This document shows, one piece after another, positions 10,582-22,470 of a stretch of DNA of 64,000 nucleotides (positions are counted from its first letter, which is position 1; each line of letters begins with the position of its first letter). The position numbers and the translations under genes were made by a program. Below the pieces are notes generated by a model. That model saw only the letters and a program-made list of their open reading frames with translations, had not been told where the DNA came from and made no database searches. The stretch comes from Gnetum montanum (taxonomy: Eukaryota > Streptophyta > Gnetopsida > Gnetales > Gnetaceae), in NCBI GenBank assembly GCA_015680685.1, contig MNCI01006534.1, positions 342,253 to 406,252 of the forward strand. The letters are read 5' to 3'.

Positions 10582-12945
10582 ATGTCTCTCTCACATGGAA
10601 GTAACTATGCGTTGTATAGTGAACACATTCATTGGAGAACTAACAAGATATACAGTGAAGAAGATTGAAGTTATCAACCTTACACAAGGGTCTCTTATGA
10701 GCATGACCACCCTGACGACATCCAAAGACTACATTCACCTAAGCCAAACAATCTCAGAGGAGATGATGTAGATCCTGAACTAGGGGAGGCCTCAAGGCCT
10801 AAGACCTCCTCAAAAATTAAAAACAATAAATTAAGGGACATTGGGAAACCCCATAGAAGCCATGGAAACTCTTCCAATTCCTCATCTTCCTCTCTCCCTT
10901 CAACATCTAGTTCTAACAAAGATGAACATAGGTATAAAGATAGAGCTCCACTAAAGGATCACACTAAAAATTGAAATTGAACCCACGGGAAAAGTCGAAG
11001 AAGTCACCATGAACATAGAAATTTCCCTCATTATTTGTTTGATGATGATGAACCCTTATTGGCCACTAAGAGCCTAATGCATATCATAGAGGCTGTTAAG
11101 ATATCTCGTAGGCATCACAAAAAGAGTTAACTACCTAAGCTTGATATGCACAACATTCCTAAATTTGCAAGAGGCTATGATGCAAATCTGCAACATCATT
11201 TACAAGCCTTTCATGATGCCTGTGCTCACTATAACATTGAGAGTAAATGGCAAAAGCTTAAGCTCTTTCCTAAGATACTAATTAATAGAGCCAAAGTGTG
11301 GTATCGATTTTTGAAACCAAATTCAATCCAATGATGGTCTATAATGATAGAACTTTTCAACGAGAGATACCAAACCTATAAAAGAGTTGGAATCTGTGGA
11401 GACAAATCCAAGAGTGGAAACAAGAACAACGTGAACCCTTGAAAATGGCCTTAGATAGATATTATGTCTTATTGAATCGATGCCAAGGCCATGATTTCTT
11501 TGAGGAAGAGAAAATTTACCACATCATAGATGGGCTTCGTAATGAGACAAGGGCAACCCTTGGGATGTATGCCCTAGGGAAATTATACAACTCCAAGCCC
11601 ATCAGATCAAAGACATAATAACACGTGTGGTAAAAGAAGAAGGAGAGATGTGCAAATGGGAGAATGTCGACAAACATCAATGGGACCCAACTCTTCAATC
11701 GAAGGAGGTCCAAATTTATGGTAAGGAAAATGAAACTACTCTTGATAAGGTGATTCCACAATGAACTTTGCTGACAGAGGAGTCTATTGATGATCTAGAA
11801 GAAAAATTCAATAGGATGTTTAAATGGATAAATGAAAACATCACAACCTTTATTGAGATGATCACAGAGAAGATTATGCAACACACACCTGAAAAACATA
11901 ATAAATAGAGGACATAGAACCAAGAAATAGTTAGGAATACTTTTTGGCCATCGAGAAAAGTGGCTAATGAAAGTGAGGCTAAAGACTTCATCATGGACAA
12001 AGATGATGGATGTGACCTATGCATATATGACCATCTAAAAGGCCAATGCCTTTTATTGTTACATGTATAGGAGTATTAAGCAAATGCCTTAAATTCGAAG
12101 TTTGTGCAAAAGCACATGCCTAGGAGACTTCCTCTCCCACAAGGTAATTTTAGATAGTCCGACAACTAATCGTACCATCCTAGGGGGACTTATTACCAAC
12201 CTCAACATAGTCCTCAACCATAGTGGCAAAAACCATGGTCATGGGGGAGGCCACCACCACATTAGCCATATCCACTAAAAACACACAACTATTATGTTCA
12301 ACACCCTGTTTCTCCAACTAGTTCTGCATACTCCACTTCAAATCGCCACATCAATACATGACATCCCATAAAGGATCACCAGCTCATGCCTCTTACCCTT
12401 GATATTCTCATAATCCACCTCCTTATATGCCATCGCCAGTAATTTAGGAAGGTTTAGCTCCATAATATCAACCAATGAGTGCCACTTGTGCTACAAATGT
12501 GCAAAGACACGTTGACACTAGTGGTTCCCAACCGAAACACTAGAAATGTCCCTTCTAGAAGAAAGGTTGTAAGCCAAGGTCAACCATGCATGGACCCACC
12601 ACATCATCCAAGCCATCCATTAGTACTCCAATCCCACATCCAACTAATGAATCTACAAATGTGGGAAGACAAATGAATTCATGCATAACACCTCATAATC
12701 AAGGGTGCACTCATGGGCTAGCCATCCATAATGTTAACACACCTCATATCCTGACCCACCATACATATAACAATTAAGTGTGTGATCAACAATTTTTCTA
12801 CCTAGCCACCACACCACCAACAGGCACCCAATGGTTGGGGCATGAAAGGTTCCCAATGTTTTAAACATGCATGGATCCTATTCATCCACTTACTAATCCT
12901 AGCCACACCCAAATGTTTAGTCATGGGGGTTATCCCTCATTATAA
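10582..12945 (+). pseudogene. Gag remnant of element A
   Basis: The presumed ATG is at 10582. A serine-rich N-terminal part is followed by a gag core: 11146-11334 reads HLQAFHDACAHYNIE, then KLKLFPKILINRAKVWY, typical of the plant retrotransposon gag domain. After stops and frameshifts come EWKQEQREPLKMALDRYY (about 11410-11460) and YHIIDGLRNETRATLGMYA. A zinc-knuckle-like CX2CX3HX4C (12011-12049), a proline-rich region and a tail MFSHGGYPSL with stop TAA at 12943-12945 complete it. No protease was recognised. Confidence 0.75.
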
Positions 12946-13902
12946 TCTTTAGGGTTTTTAAGTGCTTTTTATCTTTTTGTTTTACAATTTTTTATCATTT
13001 TCCTATTTCTTCTACTTTTTTCTAGTTGGTTTTAATTTTCTTTGTAGGTAATCTCATTGTTGATCATGTTACACATTGAAGTGAGGTTTTTTTCTCTATG
13101 TTGCCAAGTCATAAGGGATGATTATTCGAACATTGAGACCACAACATCCATTCACCCATTCCATTAATAAGAGGTTCTTACTCTGGTCATAATGGTAATC
13201 TTTTCTATCATTCAACATAATAATAAATCTATAATCATTGTGTTTCGATAGAAGAGTGCAAAACTAAGGTGGAATGTAAGGGGTGTGACATCAAGGGGAT
13301 TTGTGGATTCTCGTTGGCTACTTCTGTATGTTCTATCATGTTGATGAGGTTGTAACCATATCCTTGTAGATCTACGCAAAATAAAAGTAAGAGCAACTTA
13401 ACATAGCACTAAATAAGCTTTTGTGAGTCCCACTGGAAAGACATGTACCCATGCCTAAAGGTTGGTGGCTTCACAAAACCTATATATATATTTATATATA
13501 ACAATAATTGTGCCATAATACACTCCTCCCTTGGACAAAACACCAAGTGATGTTATTCCTCATGTCTTTGATAGTCTTATGGTTGCCTACCAATGGGATG
13601 AAATGGTGCAGTGTCACTGCAATGTTGTTTGGACTTGGTTTGAATCTTGGGCAGAAGGACACATGGTTATTTAACCATTAATAACACACAAGGTTTCATT
13701 ATGACCATGGAAAGACACCTCATGTTCCAATTTCTACGATCCCTTCTACAGTCCATCTCATCTCTTTGTCTGGATATTCTTACCTTATGGTTTTGTGTAG
13801 TATAGTATTATTATCTCAATTTGGTGGTTTTAACATGTGTGTTTTGTTTCATAGGTATCTATTACATTTAATCCCTCTAGTGCCTAAAACATTATAGGTG
13901 TG

Positions 13903-13959
13903 GTTACACAAGGGCATCATAGGCTAGAGCCTGCTTTGGGGAGGATCCACTTGTGTAAC
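13903..13959 (+). other. Conserved hairpin in the element A spacer
   Basis: GTTACACAAG (13903-13912) pairs perfectly with CTTGTGTAAC (13950-13959). The 37-base loop contains a small inner inverted repeat AGGCT/AGCCT and the block GCCTGCTTTGGGGAGGATCC, shared with B and E. The role is unknown; an RNA signal such as packaging or splicing control is conceivable. Confidence 0.55.
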
Positions 13960-14261
13960 TTTTGTGACTTGTACGTGTTTAACATGCCCACACCATTTTT
14001 TACCTTCCAAGCACTTAAATTGTTATATTTTATTATTTCCCTTATCATGAAAGTCACCTATCCGACACTTAAGCTTTCAACACCTTTTTCTTACTTATTC
14101 TTGTACTTTCGATGCCTCCAATTAATTTTTCACTTACCCAAAATACTAAACTTAACTTTAAACCTTCCAACCACTTCTGGAGCTTTGGTTTGCATGGTCA
14201 TTGGCTACACAAAATCAGAATTTTTTGACCTCAACATCATGTACCTAACATTGGGTCCAAC

Positions 14262-14320
14262 CCGATGTCAAGTACATGACGTTACATACCCGACGTCAGG
14301 TTTGCAAAAATGTATAAATA
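14262..14320 (+). promoter_or_regulatory. Internal promoter-like module of element A
   Basis: CGATGTCAAGTACATGACGT and CCGACGTCAGG (about 14262-14300) precede TATAAATA (14313-14320). The LTRs of A carry the same GATGTCA-type motifs upstream of their own TATA-like box. The accessory ORF begins 573 bases further on. Function is inferred from order and motif sharing only. Confidence 0.45.
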
Positions 14321-14885
14321 CAGCCCCCATGCAACCTAAACTTCATTTTTCTCATTTGCTACTAGGGGTGTTGCTGAAATTTTTCCTTGCAACTTAGAGC
14401 TCTATGTGTCCATCTTCCACTAGCGATATCTAGCTCTCTAACACTCCAATTTACATGCCATTTAAATCTATTTGAACCTATAGTGTTTAACTTAGTCATG
14501 GGGGGAAGGGGGGGGGGGGTGCTTGCATGTAAGCTTTGCGTCAATTTGCTAAAATTTTTTATCGCCCGAAAGGTATCAAAAGGGTAAGGATGTTGAAAAT
14601 CTTAGGAATTATAATGAAAAATCACTAACGGTAATGCCAAAAGTCCAATTTTTCTAACCCACAAGTCCATAACCATTATTTTAAGCCACATATAACATAA
14701 TAGAAAACTAGTTGTGAGGGTCATAAGAAGAGATAGACACTTTTTGGGGGATTTTTCTTGAAATTTTCCTAACCCTACAATCATATGCATTATGAGCTCA
14801 ATGAACTAAGGTTATGCGTAAGGTATAAATTGATTAATGATAATAAACATAAACTTGGTAACATCTGGTTTTTACTTAATTGCAG

Positions 14886-17672
14886 ATAGCACTAAAAAGA
14901 GGTGCTTAGGGTGAACCCTCGCAGAGATCCGCTAAACATCCACATGGTGGCCATAGCCAGCAAGGAGAACATGAGGAACATGCTAAATAGGAGGCCTAGT
15001 CTTTCATTATCCATCAAGAGGCCCCTACTACCAAGCAATTGACCCAAGGGAAGGCGATAGAAGTACCAGCCCTTGAACAAGGACAATGTCTCATGTTGCC
15101 CCCTGATTGCCTTATTGCCACCTTGAAGAAATCCACATTGGCTTTGGTCATTGTGGATATGAACTTTGGTCCATTCGTGGAGTTTTCTCCAGAAGCGATG
15201 TGGATGCAACTCAAAGCGTCCCCATTGTAGCTTATCTTGTCCGACAATGGTGAATGGTACCTATGTGAAGTTTATCAATTCTGATATAACAAAGATGAGG
15301 GTACCACTATTGATATATACAAGGTGATTATCTTTTACTCAATTAAGGACATTGCTATAGCTCTCAACCTACTCAATGAAGAGGCCAAGGTTGCTCACTT
15401 GTCAACTAGATCTGACCCCAAAACAAAGAAATTATGTCTAAGATGGGCATACAATAAAGAGAACAAGTCATACCATGAAATGACTTTGGAAGAGAGAACC
15501 TATTTTAAGATTGGGACGTATCACCTACTTCCTACCAAAGGGCCCAATTGAATCTTGACTTATATGGGAAGTGTCATTCTAATGGAAAAATTNATATCAC
15601 CTACTTCCTACCAAAGGGCCCAATTGAATCTTGACTTATATGGGAAGTGTCATTCTAATGGAAAAATTTGCAATCAACCTTCCCCAATATTATTTCATAG
15701 AAATCCAACAGTGGTTTGAAGAAATGAAGTCAAGGAGACCAACACTTCCATTTCCCTGTTTGATTAGAAAGTTGTGCAAGCACGCTGAAATCTTGGAATA
15801 TACCAATGATATCCCTAGGAAGGCTCAACATGCCTCCTTTACAAAACTCTTAAAAGCTGCAACACTAAGAAAAGATTCTAGTGAGGAGCAAGAAGCTAAA
15901 AAGGAGGTAAAACCAAGAACAGAAATGCAATAAGAGCCTAAGAAACATCCACAAGCACAAGCTCCACCATTGCTGTCACAAGATTATGGACCGTTGATGG
16001 GCCACCTACAGAGGATTGCTAAAACTGTCAACTGGGGAAGCAGGGATGAGGCCAATCTCTTTCGAGTTATGGATGACGTCGTACAACCCACCATATTAGT
16101 TGATCCAATAAGGGTAGAGATCTCAATACAGTCAAGAGGAGGGGAATCTCAATGGTCGCACTAGATCTTTGGAAACACTACATCCTTTTAAGTCACACTG
16201 GAAACTGGAGAAGGTGCCATAGTCATGGTGCTACAGCATGAGGATGTAGCAGGCGCAGTAGAGGTGATCACTGATAACATCAAAGAGTCATTCAACGTTT
16301 CTGTTATGCCTCCGACTAATCTAGTAAGAACTAGAGATGCACAAATGCTAGTTGGGACCTCAATGACTCATGCGGTGCATGAGGACATGATTGATCATTT
16401 TCTGCAAATAGGTCAAGTGATGACCACTCTATTTAACATCCCAAACATTGTCATTGTAGCTCAATCAAACCTCATCACCACCAAAGGAAAGTTGGTCATG
16501 GCAAACGTCAAGGCAGAACATGTGGAAACTGAGATACAAAAATTATAAGAAGAGCTAGTTGCCCTATGCACTGAACAATGGGATTCTGCTCATTTTGTTG
16601 TGCCAAACCAACTAGAGTAATTCAAGATAGAGGAGCTTACCAAGCTAGCAAAGGAGAGAGTAGCTACAGAGCGAGAGAAAGAGATAGCAGTTTGGAATGC
16701 CTCTACTACATATGCGTAATCTCATGCATATAAAAAGGCACAAACCATTGTCTAGGAGGAAAATAAGCAACTCATAGTAGAGAATTCCAGGTTGATCATT
16801 GTAGAAAGCATCCACCAATTATGAGAATAACTGGTGACAGCCAACTAGGATATCAATAGATTGGCCTAGGAGAATAGAACCCTGTCCATGGAGGAAGTAC
16901 GCGCTATTTGCCAAAAGTCAACAATCAAGATCAGTGCATGGCAGAACGAGGCCAAAAAAGCATGAAAAATTAAAAGAGCACTTCCATGACCAAGTTGGCA
17001 TGTATAAGAAAATCAATAAGAAGGAAATCAAGATGGCCAAGGCCCACATCAGCTCTTTGTTATCGTAGAGTTCTAAAAGGCAAGCCATTTTGGATAGTTA
17101 TGCCATGGTCTAACAAGCAAAAGTCAAAAAAAAAGGACCTACAGATAGAAGTTTTAAAGGAATACATGGTGTTGGCTAACCTTAGATATGCCAACCTTGC
17201 CATGTTAATAGCAAGTCATCCTCGAAGTGAGCTGGAGAAACAAGTGGTGACCACCTATGCGTTATATGAGAAAGAGTTTGCAAATTGAAAATATGCTTTG
17301 CAAAAGTTACATGTGACAAACTCAGAGTTAGAGGTGGTCAAAGATAATTTTCAAGGACAAGAAGATGTAGCATCAAACCTAGTTCATAGATTGACATATT
17401 ATCATGAGCTTAAAGATAAAGCTAAGGCTTTCAAAGAAGAACGACGATAATTTGCAACACGGTATGTAAAGGTAAATCAAATGTTTCTACAACTACCATG
17501 TCCTTGGGATGTACCAATGCTAACACACATTGACACAACAACTTGGATGGTGCATGACCCAAGGATAGAGGAAGAAAAGTTGTAGGCATTGCTTAATTGG
17601 TACAAGTTTCAACAACTTGGTGATAAAGGGAAGAAGCCGATGGAAGAGCCACCACCTCTAGGCACTACATGA
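14886..17672 (+). pseudogene. Env-position accessory ORF of element A (decayed)
   Basis: The start position follows TTGCAG (14880-14885), but the initiator is now ATA (14886-14888), one transition from ATG; the next residues match the MALKRG start seen in B. Recognisable parts are the N-terminal domain (15039-15551, with FVEFSPEAMWMQL and LEERTYFKIGTYHLLP), a middle region (15970-16548) and a C-terminal coiled-coil region (17150-17640) ending MEEPPPLGTT with TGA at 17670-17672. It has many stops and frameshifts and includes the assembly duplication at 15519-15668. Confidence 0.75.
15519..15668. other. Unresolved assembly join: 74-base duplication around a single N
   Basis: Bases 15519-15592 recur as 15595-15668 across a lone N at 15593. 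It is the same artefact type as at 10067 and it falsely interrupts the accessory ORF of A. Confidence 0.85.
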
Positions 17673-17861
17673 ACTTCCTAGTCCTGTTTTTGTTTTGTTT
17701 TGTAATAATGTGTCCCATTTTTGTATTACACCACTATGGCATGCAAGAATTTTATTCATTGTTGAGTCAGTTAATAATCTCATACTTGTCAATATTTTAT
17801 CAAGAACTTGTTCCTCATTTTGTTTAACTTGAGGATGAGTTTTCATTTAGTCATGGGTATT

Positions 17862-18727
17862 TGATGAGACACCATTGTAAGGCCCCAACATCAAAGCTCT
17901 GATGTCGCATACTTGACATCAGAGCTAATAAGCGATGTCAGATACTCATCGTCGCCTCATTTGAATCTTGCCTATAAATATGGTGTTGGGATGCTCAAAT
18001 GAGAAAAGTAGTAAGTAGTTGATAGTTAATAGATAGTTCTACCTTTTAGTTTCTTCTTTCAAAGTCTATTATCCCCAATGCATTCTTATAGTGTGATGCT
18101 TGTAATCGTACAACACCTTTGTTCGAGTGTGACATACTTGGACACATTACATAACTAGCAATAAAGATCGAGATTACTTTCATCATTGCAGCATCCACTT
18201 ATATCATTGTTGCTTTAATTATTTATTGCTTTCTATAGTCAAAAATTTCCATTTATTTTTCTTTACTATTCCTGTTATTAAGCGAAATGTGTATGCCTTA
18301 ATCACGAGCGTTTAAGTGTAAATACTTGGTAAAGAAGAGGAGTATCATTTGGCACAACTAGTGACATACACTTGGCAACCCTAGAAGTAATCTCATGAAG
18401 TCCAAGACATGTATGAATAGTTAAGAGCAGATACCATCGCCCATAGGCTAGTTTAGATCTTATTTCTCAGTATTCATTAGTTTAATTAATTTATCTCTTT
18501 ATTGCCATCAGGAGTAGGGTAGAATTAGGAACAACATCATATGCCTCATTTTGGACGAAACCATACGTGACAAAGCTACCACTAGTGCAAGTGGGAAGAT
18601 AATGAACAACGATCGAAGCATAATGATCTAGGTGCCACAACTAGTCCCATCCACGGAATTCAACCGGATTGCACATGAACACTTGTAATTTGTATGGTTG
18701 AGTGTAGGGGTACCTCGCCACTCATCA
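17862..18727 (+). repeat. 3' LTR of element A
   Basis: It is preceded by GAGGATGAGTTTTCATTTAG and TCATGGGTA (purine tract, about 17831-17861). It starts TGATGAGACACC and ends CTCGCCACTCATCA at 18727; length 866, equal to the reassembled 5' copy. GATGTC-type motifs at about 17880-17965 lie upstream of a TATAAATA-like box near 17975. Confidence 0.9.
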
Positions 18728-18732
18728 AAATT

Positions 18733-19346
18733 TATGTTTTGTATTTTCAATAACATCCTAGGTTAGTATTCAAGCTCGGTTCATCATGTGTGGTGTTGAG
18801 AACTATTCATGATGAGGATAACAATCAATGCTAAACTTACTTTAGAAATAGATAAGTTCATTTTCATTTACTTTCTACAAAGAAAGGAAGTTCTATTGTC
18901 TAGGAATAGGTAGTGTTTGTTATCTAGGATTATATTATACTTTTCTAGAAATAGAAAGTATTATTTGCATTATCTTAGAAATAGGTAATATTTATGCTTG
19001 TTCTTATTCTAATAGACAACACTTTTTGTAAGTTTTTCTTATTACATTTCTTGGTTAGTAATAGCAATTAAGGTTCTAAAAATAAGACTGTTAAGCAAGA
19101 ATTATCTTTGAGTTAATAAAAGAGTTATTCTATATATCTTTGAACTTAATTTTACATTTATTTAATGATAGGGTTAAGTTAGGCAATATAAGTACTCTAC
19201 TATACCACTTTGACAATTTTATTCTCATATTATTCCTTCACAAGTTATTTCCCTAATTTTGACCCATCATGTTGGCACTATTGTTGGGGAATGATACAAT
19301 TCAACAAATATAGGATGACTTTTATAGTAGCTAGATATATTATAAT
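18733..19346. other. Unassigned flank, possibly an older LTR end
   Basis: AT-rich and without coding frames. Short stretches around TAGAAATAGGTA recur (18850-19000). Near the end, CCATCATG is followed by TTGGCACTATTGTTGGGGAA (19272-19291), which resembles a tRNA-Asp primer-binding site with only C-to-T and G-to-A changes. This could be the decayed end of a still older LTR. Confidence 0.3.
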
Positions 19347-20095
19347 TGATGAACCGCGATATCACGTCCTACCTCATCTTCTATAAATAAGAGGTGGCGC
19401 CCTTGGTTCAAAAGAGTTAGATTTAGACACTTAGCTAGACTCTTGCATTTTTGTCATTCTAGAGTTAGAATTATTCATGTGTGCTTGCAGTAGGAGTCAT
19501 AGAGTGAACAGATCTTTATTCGAGCAATTTGTACTTGAGCACAATTTTGTGTACGACAATAAAGATGAACTTTATGATAAACCTTGCAGCATACAAATTA
19601 AGCTAATTACTAATTAATGATTGTTTAACGCTTTCCTAGTTAATTAATATCTCTCTCAACCTTCAACCCCCTTAGTTAAATACACTTAGTACGACCGCTT
19701 TGAGCATGCGTGTAGCACTTGGTAACCCAGTAACGATTAGCGTTTGGTAATCCCAGCAGTGTTGCACTGGTTCAGGATGCGTACAACAAGTGGAAACGGA
19801 TACTGGTGTTAGGAACATTTAGAAACTAGTTAATGTAAGTTAGCCACTTAGTTCTCTCTCCCTCTCCTTTATTATCAAAAGACATAAAAAATAAAAAAGC
19901 TATAAAAATCATATACCTCAAGCTTACTTAACCATACAACCGTGACAATACAAGTAAGTTTGGGAAGACAACGATTGATTAACCCTGAGTGTTCCATTAA
20001 GGCACATAAGCACTTGGTCCTTGGAGTTCGACCGGATCGTGCCTAAAACGCTTGTATTCGTATGGTTGAGTGTAGGGGTACCTTGCCACTCATCA
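19347..20095 (+). repeat. Solo LTR of the A-E family
   Basis: It starts TGATGAACCGCGATATC and ends CTTGCCACTCATCA. It is flanked by a perfect 5-base target-site duplication ATAAT (19342-19346 and 20096-20100). It aligns along its length with the LTRs of E and carries a GATATC motif just before TATAAATA (19382). No internal region follows, so it is the product of LTR-LTR recombination. Confidence 0.92.
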
Positions 20096-20100
20096 ATAAT

Positions 20101-21540
20101 TAAGGATGACAGAGATCCTTCACCATTATACACTTAAGAAAAACTAAATTATTACAATAGAAAAAAAATGTTTCTAATAAATCTTATAATATGAACCAAC
20201 ATGGCAAATGAAAATGAACTAGATGTATAGATTAATATGATGTGATGCTTTGTGATATGTGCTTGCTATGTATTTGTATTAGACATGCTTTAATGTATGT
20301 TTCTATTAGAGGATCATGTTATTGTTAGCTGAAATGCATCATTTGGAATGAAAAAGCATTGTGCTTATGATGATCAAAGTTAGTTCATAATTCAAAGCAT
20401 TTTTCTAAAGAGTACTTGTTTAATCAACTAACCTTTGAATAGGTTGGCAGACCTACAAATAGACCATAGTTGCAAAGTTGAAAATTGCACACTTATTCAG
20501 TTGACCAACCTCTAAATAGGTCAAGTGACATATGAACAAACTAGAGTTGCAAAGTTGATTATTACACACTTGTTTAGGTGGCCTTCTTGATAGTTTGACC
20601 TATCAAACCCATAGATCAATGAACCTATGGCTAGGTCAATCATCCCTAGTTGCAAGTAGAAATGACAGAAAAAATATGGACTCATTAAATCAATTGAGCT
20701 TATCATAGGTTAATCATTTTTCCAACAAGTAAAATATCAGAGAAAAGAAAATTTGCATGTATTAGGTTGACTGTACCTCTCATAGGTTGACCTATCAAAC
20801 CCTTAGGTTGATTGACCTTATCAGAGATTAACCTATCATGATTTCATCAACAAAAAAAATAGTTTTAGAAAGTTAAAAACATAATTGTTGGATAATCATT
20901 CATGAAAAGTGCATAAAAAGGCATCATCGTATTATGATATGATAAGTTGAAGAAAGGAGAAAAAGTCAAGGCTTATTCATTTTTAGCTTTTTTTTCAAAA
21001 TTCCTATGTTAAGAGGATTTGCTAATCCATGATGGGATCTTGTTTGTACTTTCTATTATTACTTCCTTAATTTCTTCTTCTTTATCTATGTGTTGCTTAT
21101 GGATGAATTTGATCTATTGATATCTATGTACATCATACAAATAATATAAAACTCCTTATTATTATTAATGAGTGTGTATTCACTTTGAAGCTTGTAAGAG
21201 GTATACTAACAACTCGTAAACTACTGTTGATGGAAACTAGCAACCTGTAAACCAGCGCTAAAGACTCTACTTGAAGGAGAATGGAATCAAGGGAAGAGAA
21301 GACTATTACATCATTACATGTGGACTAGGAAAAATTGAATAACTATAAATCTAGTGTGTTCTTTCTATGTTTTTTCTTTTCATTTTATATGTTATAAATA
21401 GATTTGAAACAATCCAAAGAAAATTTACATTGCATAAAAAGCATCAAAGCCAAATTTACATTGTAATTTAGTGGAAATTTAAAAGCAAATATAATTGCCT
21501 ATTTTCCCATTAAAAATCCTACCCCATAGCCTTATTCTTG
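20101..21540. repeat. Noncoding region with scattered TTGACC/GGTCAA repeats
   Basis: No gene seen. Between about 20440 and 20850 the motif TAGGTTGACC and its complement occur many times at irregular spacing, often as pairs around TATCAAACCC. The rest (20101-20430, 20850-21540) shows nothing recognisable. Confidence 0.45.
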
Positions 21541-22470
21541 CAAAATTTTGGACATTTTTGCAATGTGTGAGATGGAATTTACAACCCATAATGTTGGAGT
21601 TTCATCTATGCCAACGTGAGGAGCCTAAAATGTAAATACATTGCCAAAATTTGGTGGCAAAACCCAAATACATTAGCAAAATTGGTAGCAAAAGCTCAAC
21701 CACATTGGTGGGTCATATGCTATAGTTTTTGGATGGTGAAAGTGCCAAATACGTTGGTATTCTAGCCCAAAAAGTCAAACAATGTTGGTTTATTATACAT
21801 TGTAGAATTAGCCACCAAGAGCTTTCAAAATGCTGTAGAATTTGTCAAAAATTTGGCAGCATCAACCAACAAAAAATTAGGACATCTATAGCCTATTTAA
21901 ACCAAATTTTGTTTCATTTTAAGGATTTTTGGATCATTTTGCAATTCACTCAACTTGAGACTTTTGGAATCAAAGAGATCTAAAAGTCCAAAGCCATTTT
22001 CAAGAGCAGATCAGCAAAGGCATCAAAAACCAATTGCAGATAAAACAAGTGAATTACACACATTTGGGAGGATTGTAGGACACCCACTGCCCACCAATAA
22101 ACTAGATTTGCAGCACCATTTCCAAGGAGCTATGGAACAATTGCAGTTTCACATTTTGTATTTTCTAAACTCTATATTTTTCTAGAATTAGTACAAAATT
22201 ATTTGCAATGTTTTGCATATTTTTTTCGTATTTTCTGCAACTACACTTCAGTGTTGGTTCTATTCATTATGCATTTCTTTGCTTATTTTTATCGCAATTT
22301 TACCTTGATAGTAGATTTTTAAGTCCTAAATGGATCGATAAGATCATTTGAGGTGCTCGTAGATCCTCTCTGAGGCCATAGATCTATGAGTCAAACTATT
22401 TCACACTTAAATTTTCAGTTCTCCAGCACTAAATTTTTAAGTCATTACAATTTGTGGTGCTAGAAGGAGG
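21541..22470 (+). repeat. Unclassified interspersed repeat copy
   Basis: The stretch at about 22320-22440 (around GATCATTTGAGGTGCTCGTA) matches, on the opposite strand, the insertion at about 27880-28330 inside element C. No coding frame is convincing. The upstream limit is uncertain. Confidence 0.35.

Larger units (their letters stand above)
12946..14885 (+). other. Noncoding spacer of element A
   Basis: No coding frame convinces. It holds blocks shared with B, C and E: the CCCACTGGAAAGACATG line (about 13428), a TA-rich stretch (13481-13500), the hairpin (13903-13959), the TATA module (14262-14320) and a purine-tract-like run with a G homopolymer (14491-14519). GTAAGC at 14529 is a possible 5' splice donor for the acceptor at 14885. 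Confidence 0.6.
1267..18727 (+). mobile_element. Element A: decayed Athila-like LTR retrotransposon, non-autonomous, hosting element B
   Basis: The ends are two LTRs in direct orientation, starting TGATGAGACACC (1267 and 17862) and ending CACTCATCA (10456 and 18727). Inside, in order: a tRNA-Asp-like primer-binding site (10458-10475), a gag remnant (10582-12945), a noncoding spacer, an env-position ORF (14886-17672), a purine tract (about 17846-17861) and the 3' LTR. No protease, RT, RNase H or integrase was recognised, so mobility would have needed proteins in trans. Without B the element is about 9.1 kb. The flanking 5-mers AAAGT and AAATT match at 4 of 5 positions, which suggests a decayed target-site duplication. 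Assignment to the Athila lineage rests on similarity to element C, which has pol. Confidence 0.9.

Noticed and set aside
12915-12932. TTTAGTCATGGGGGTTA as a third purine tract in A (similar at 49616 in E)
   Set aside because: It codes for the conserved gag or pol tail (FSHGGYP in A, FSHGEDG in E), so protein conservation explains it.
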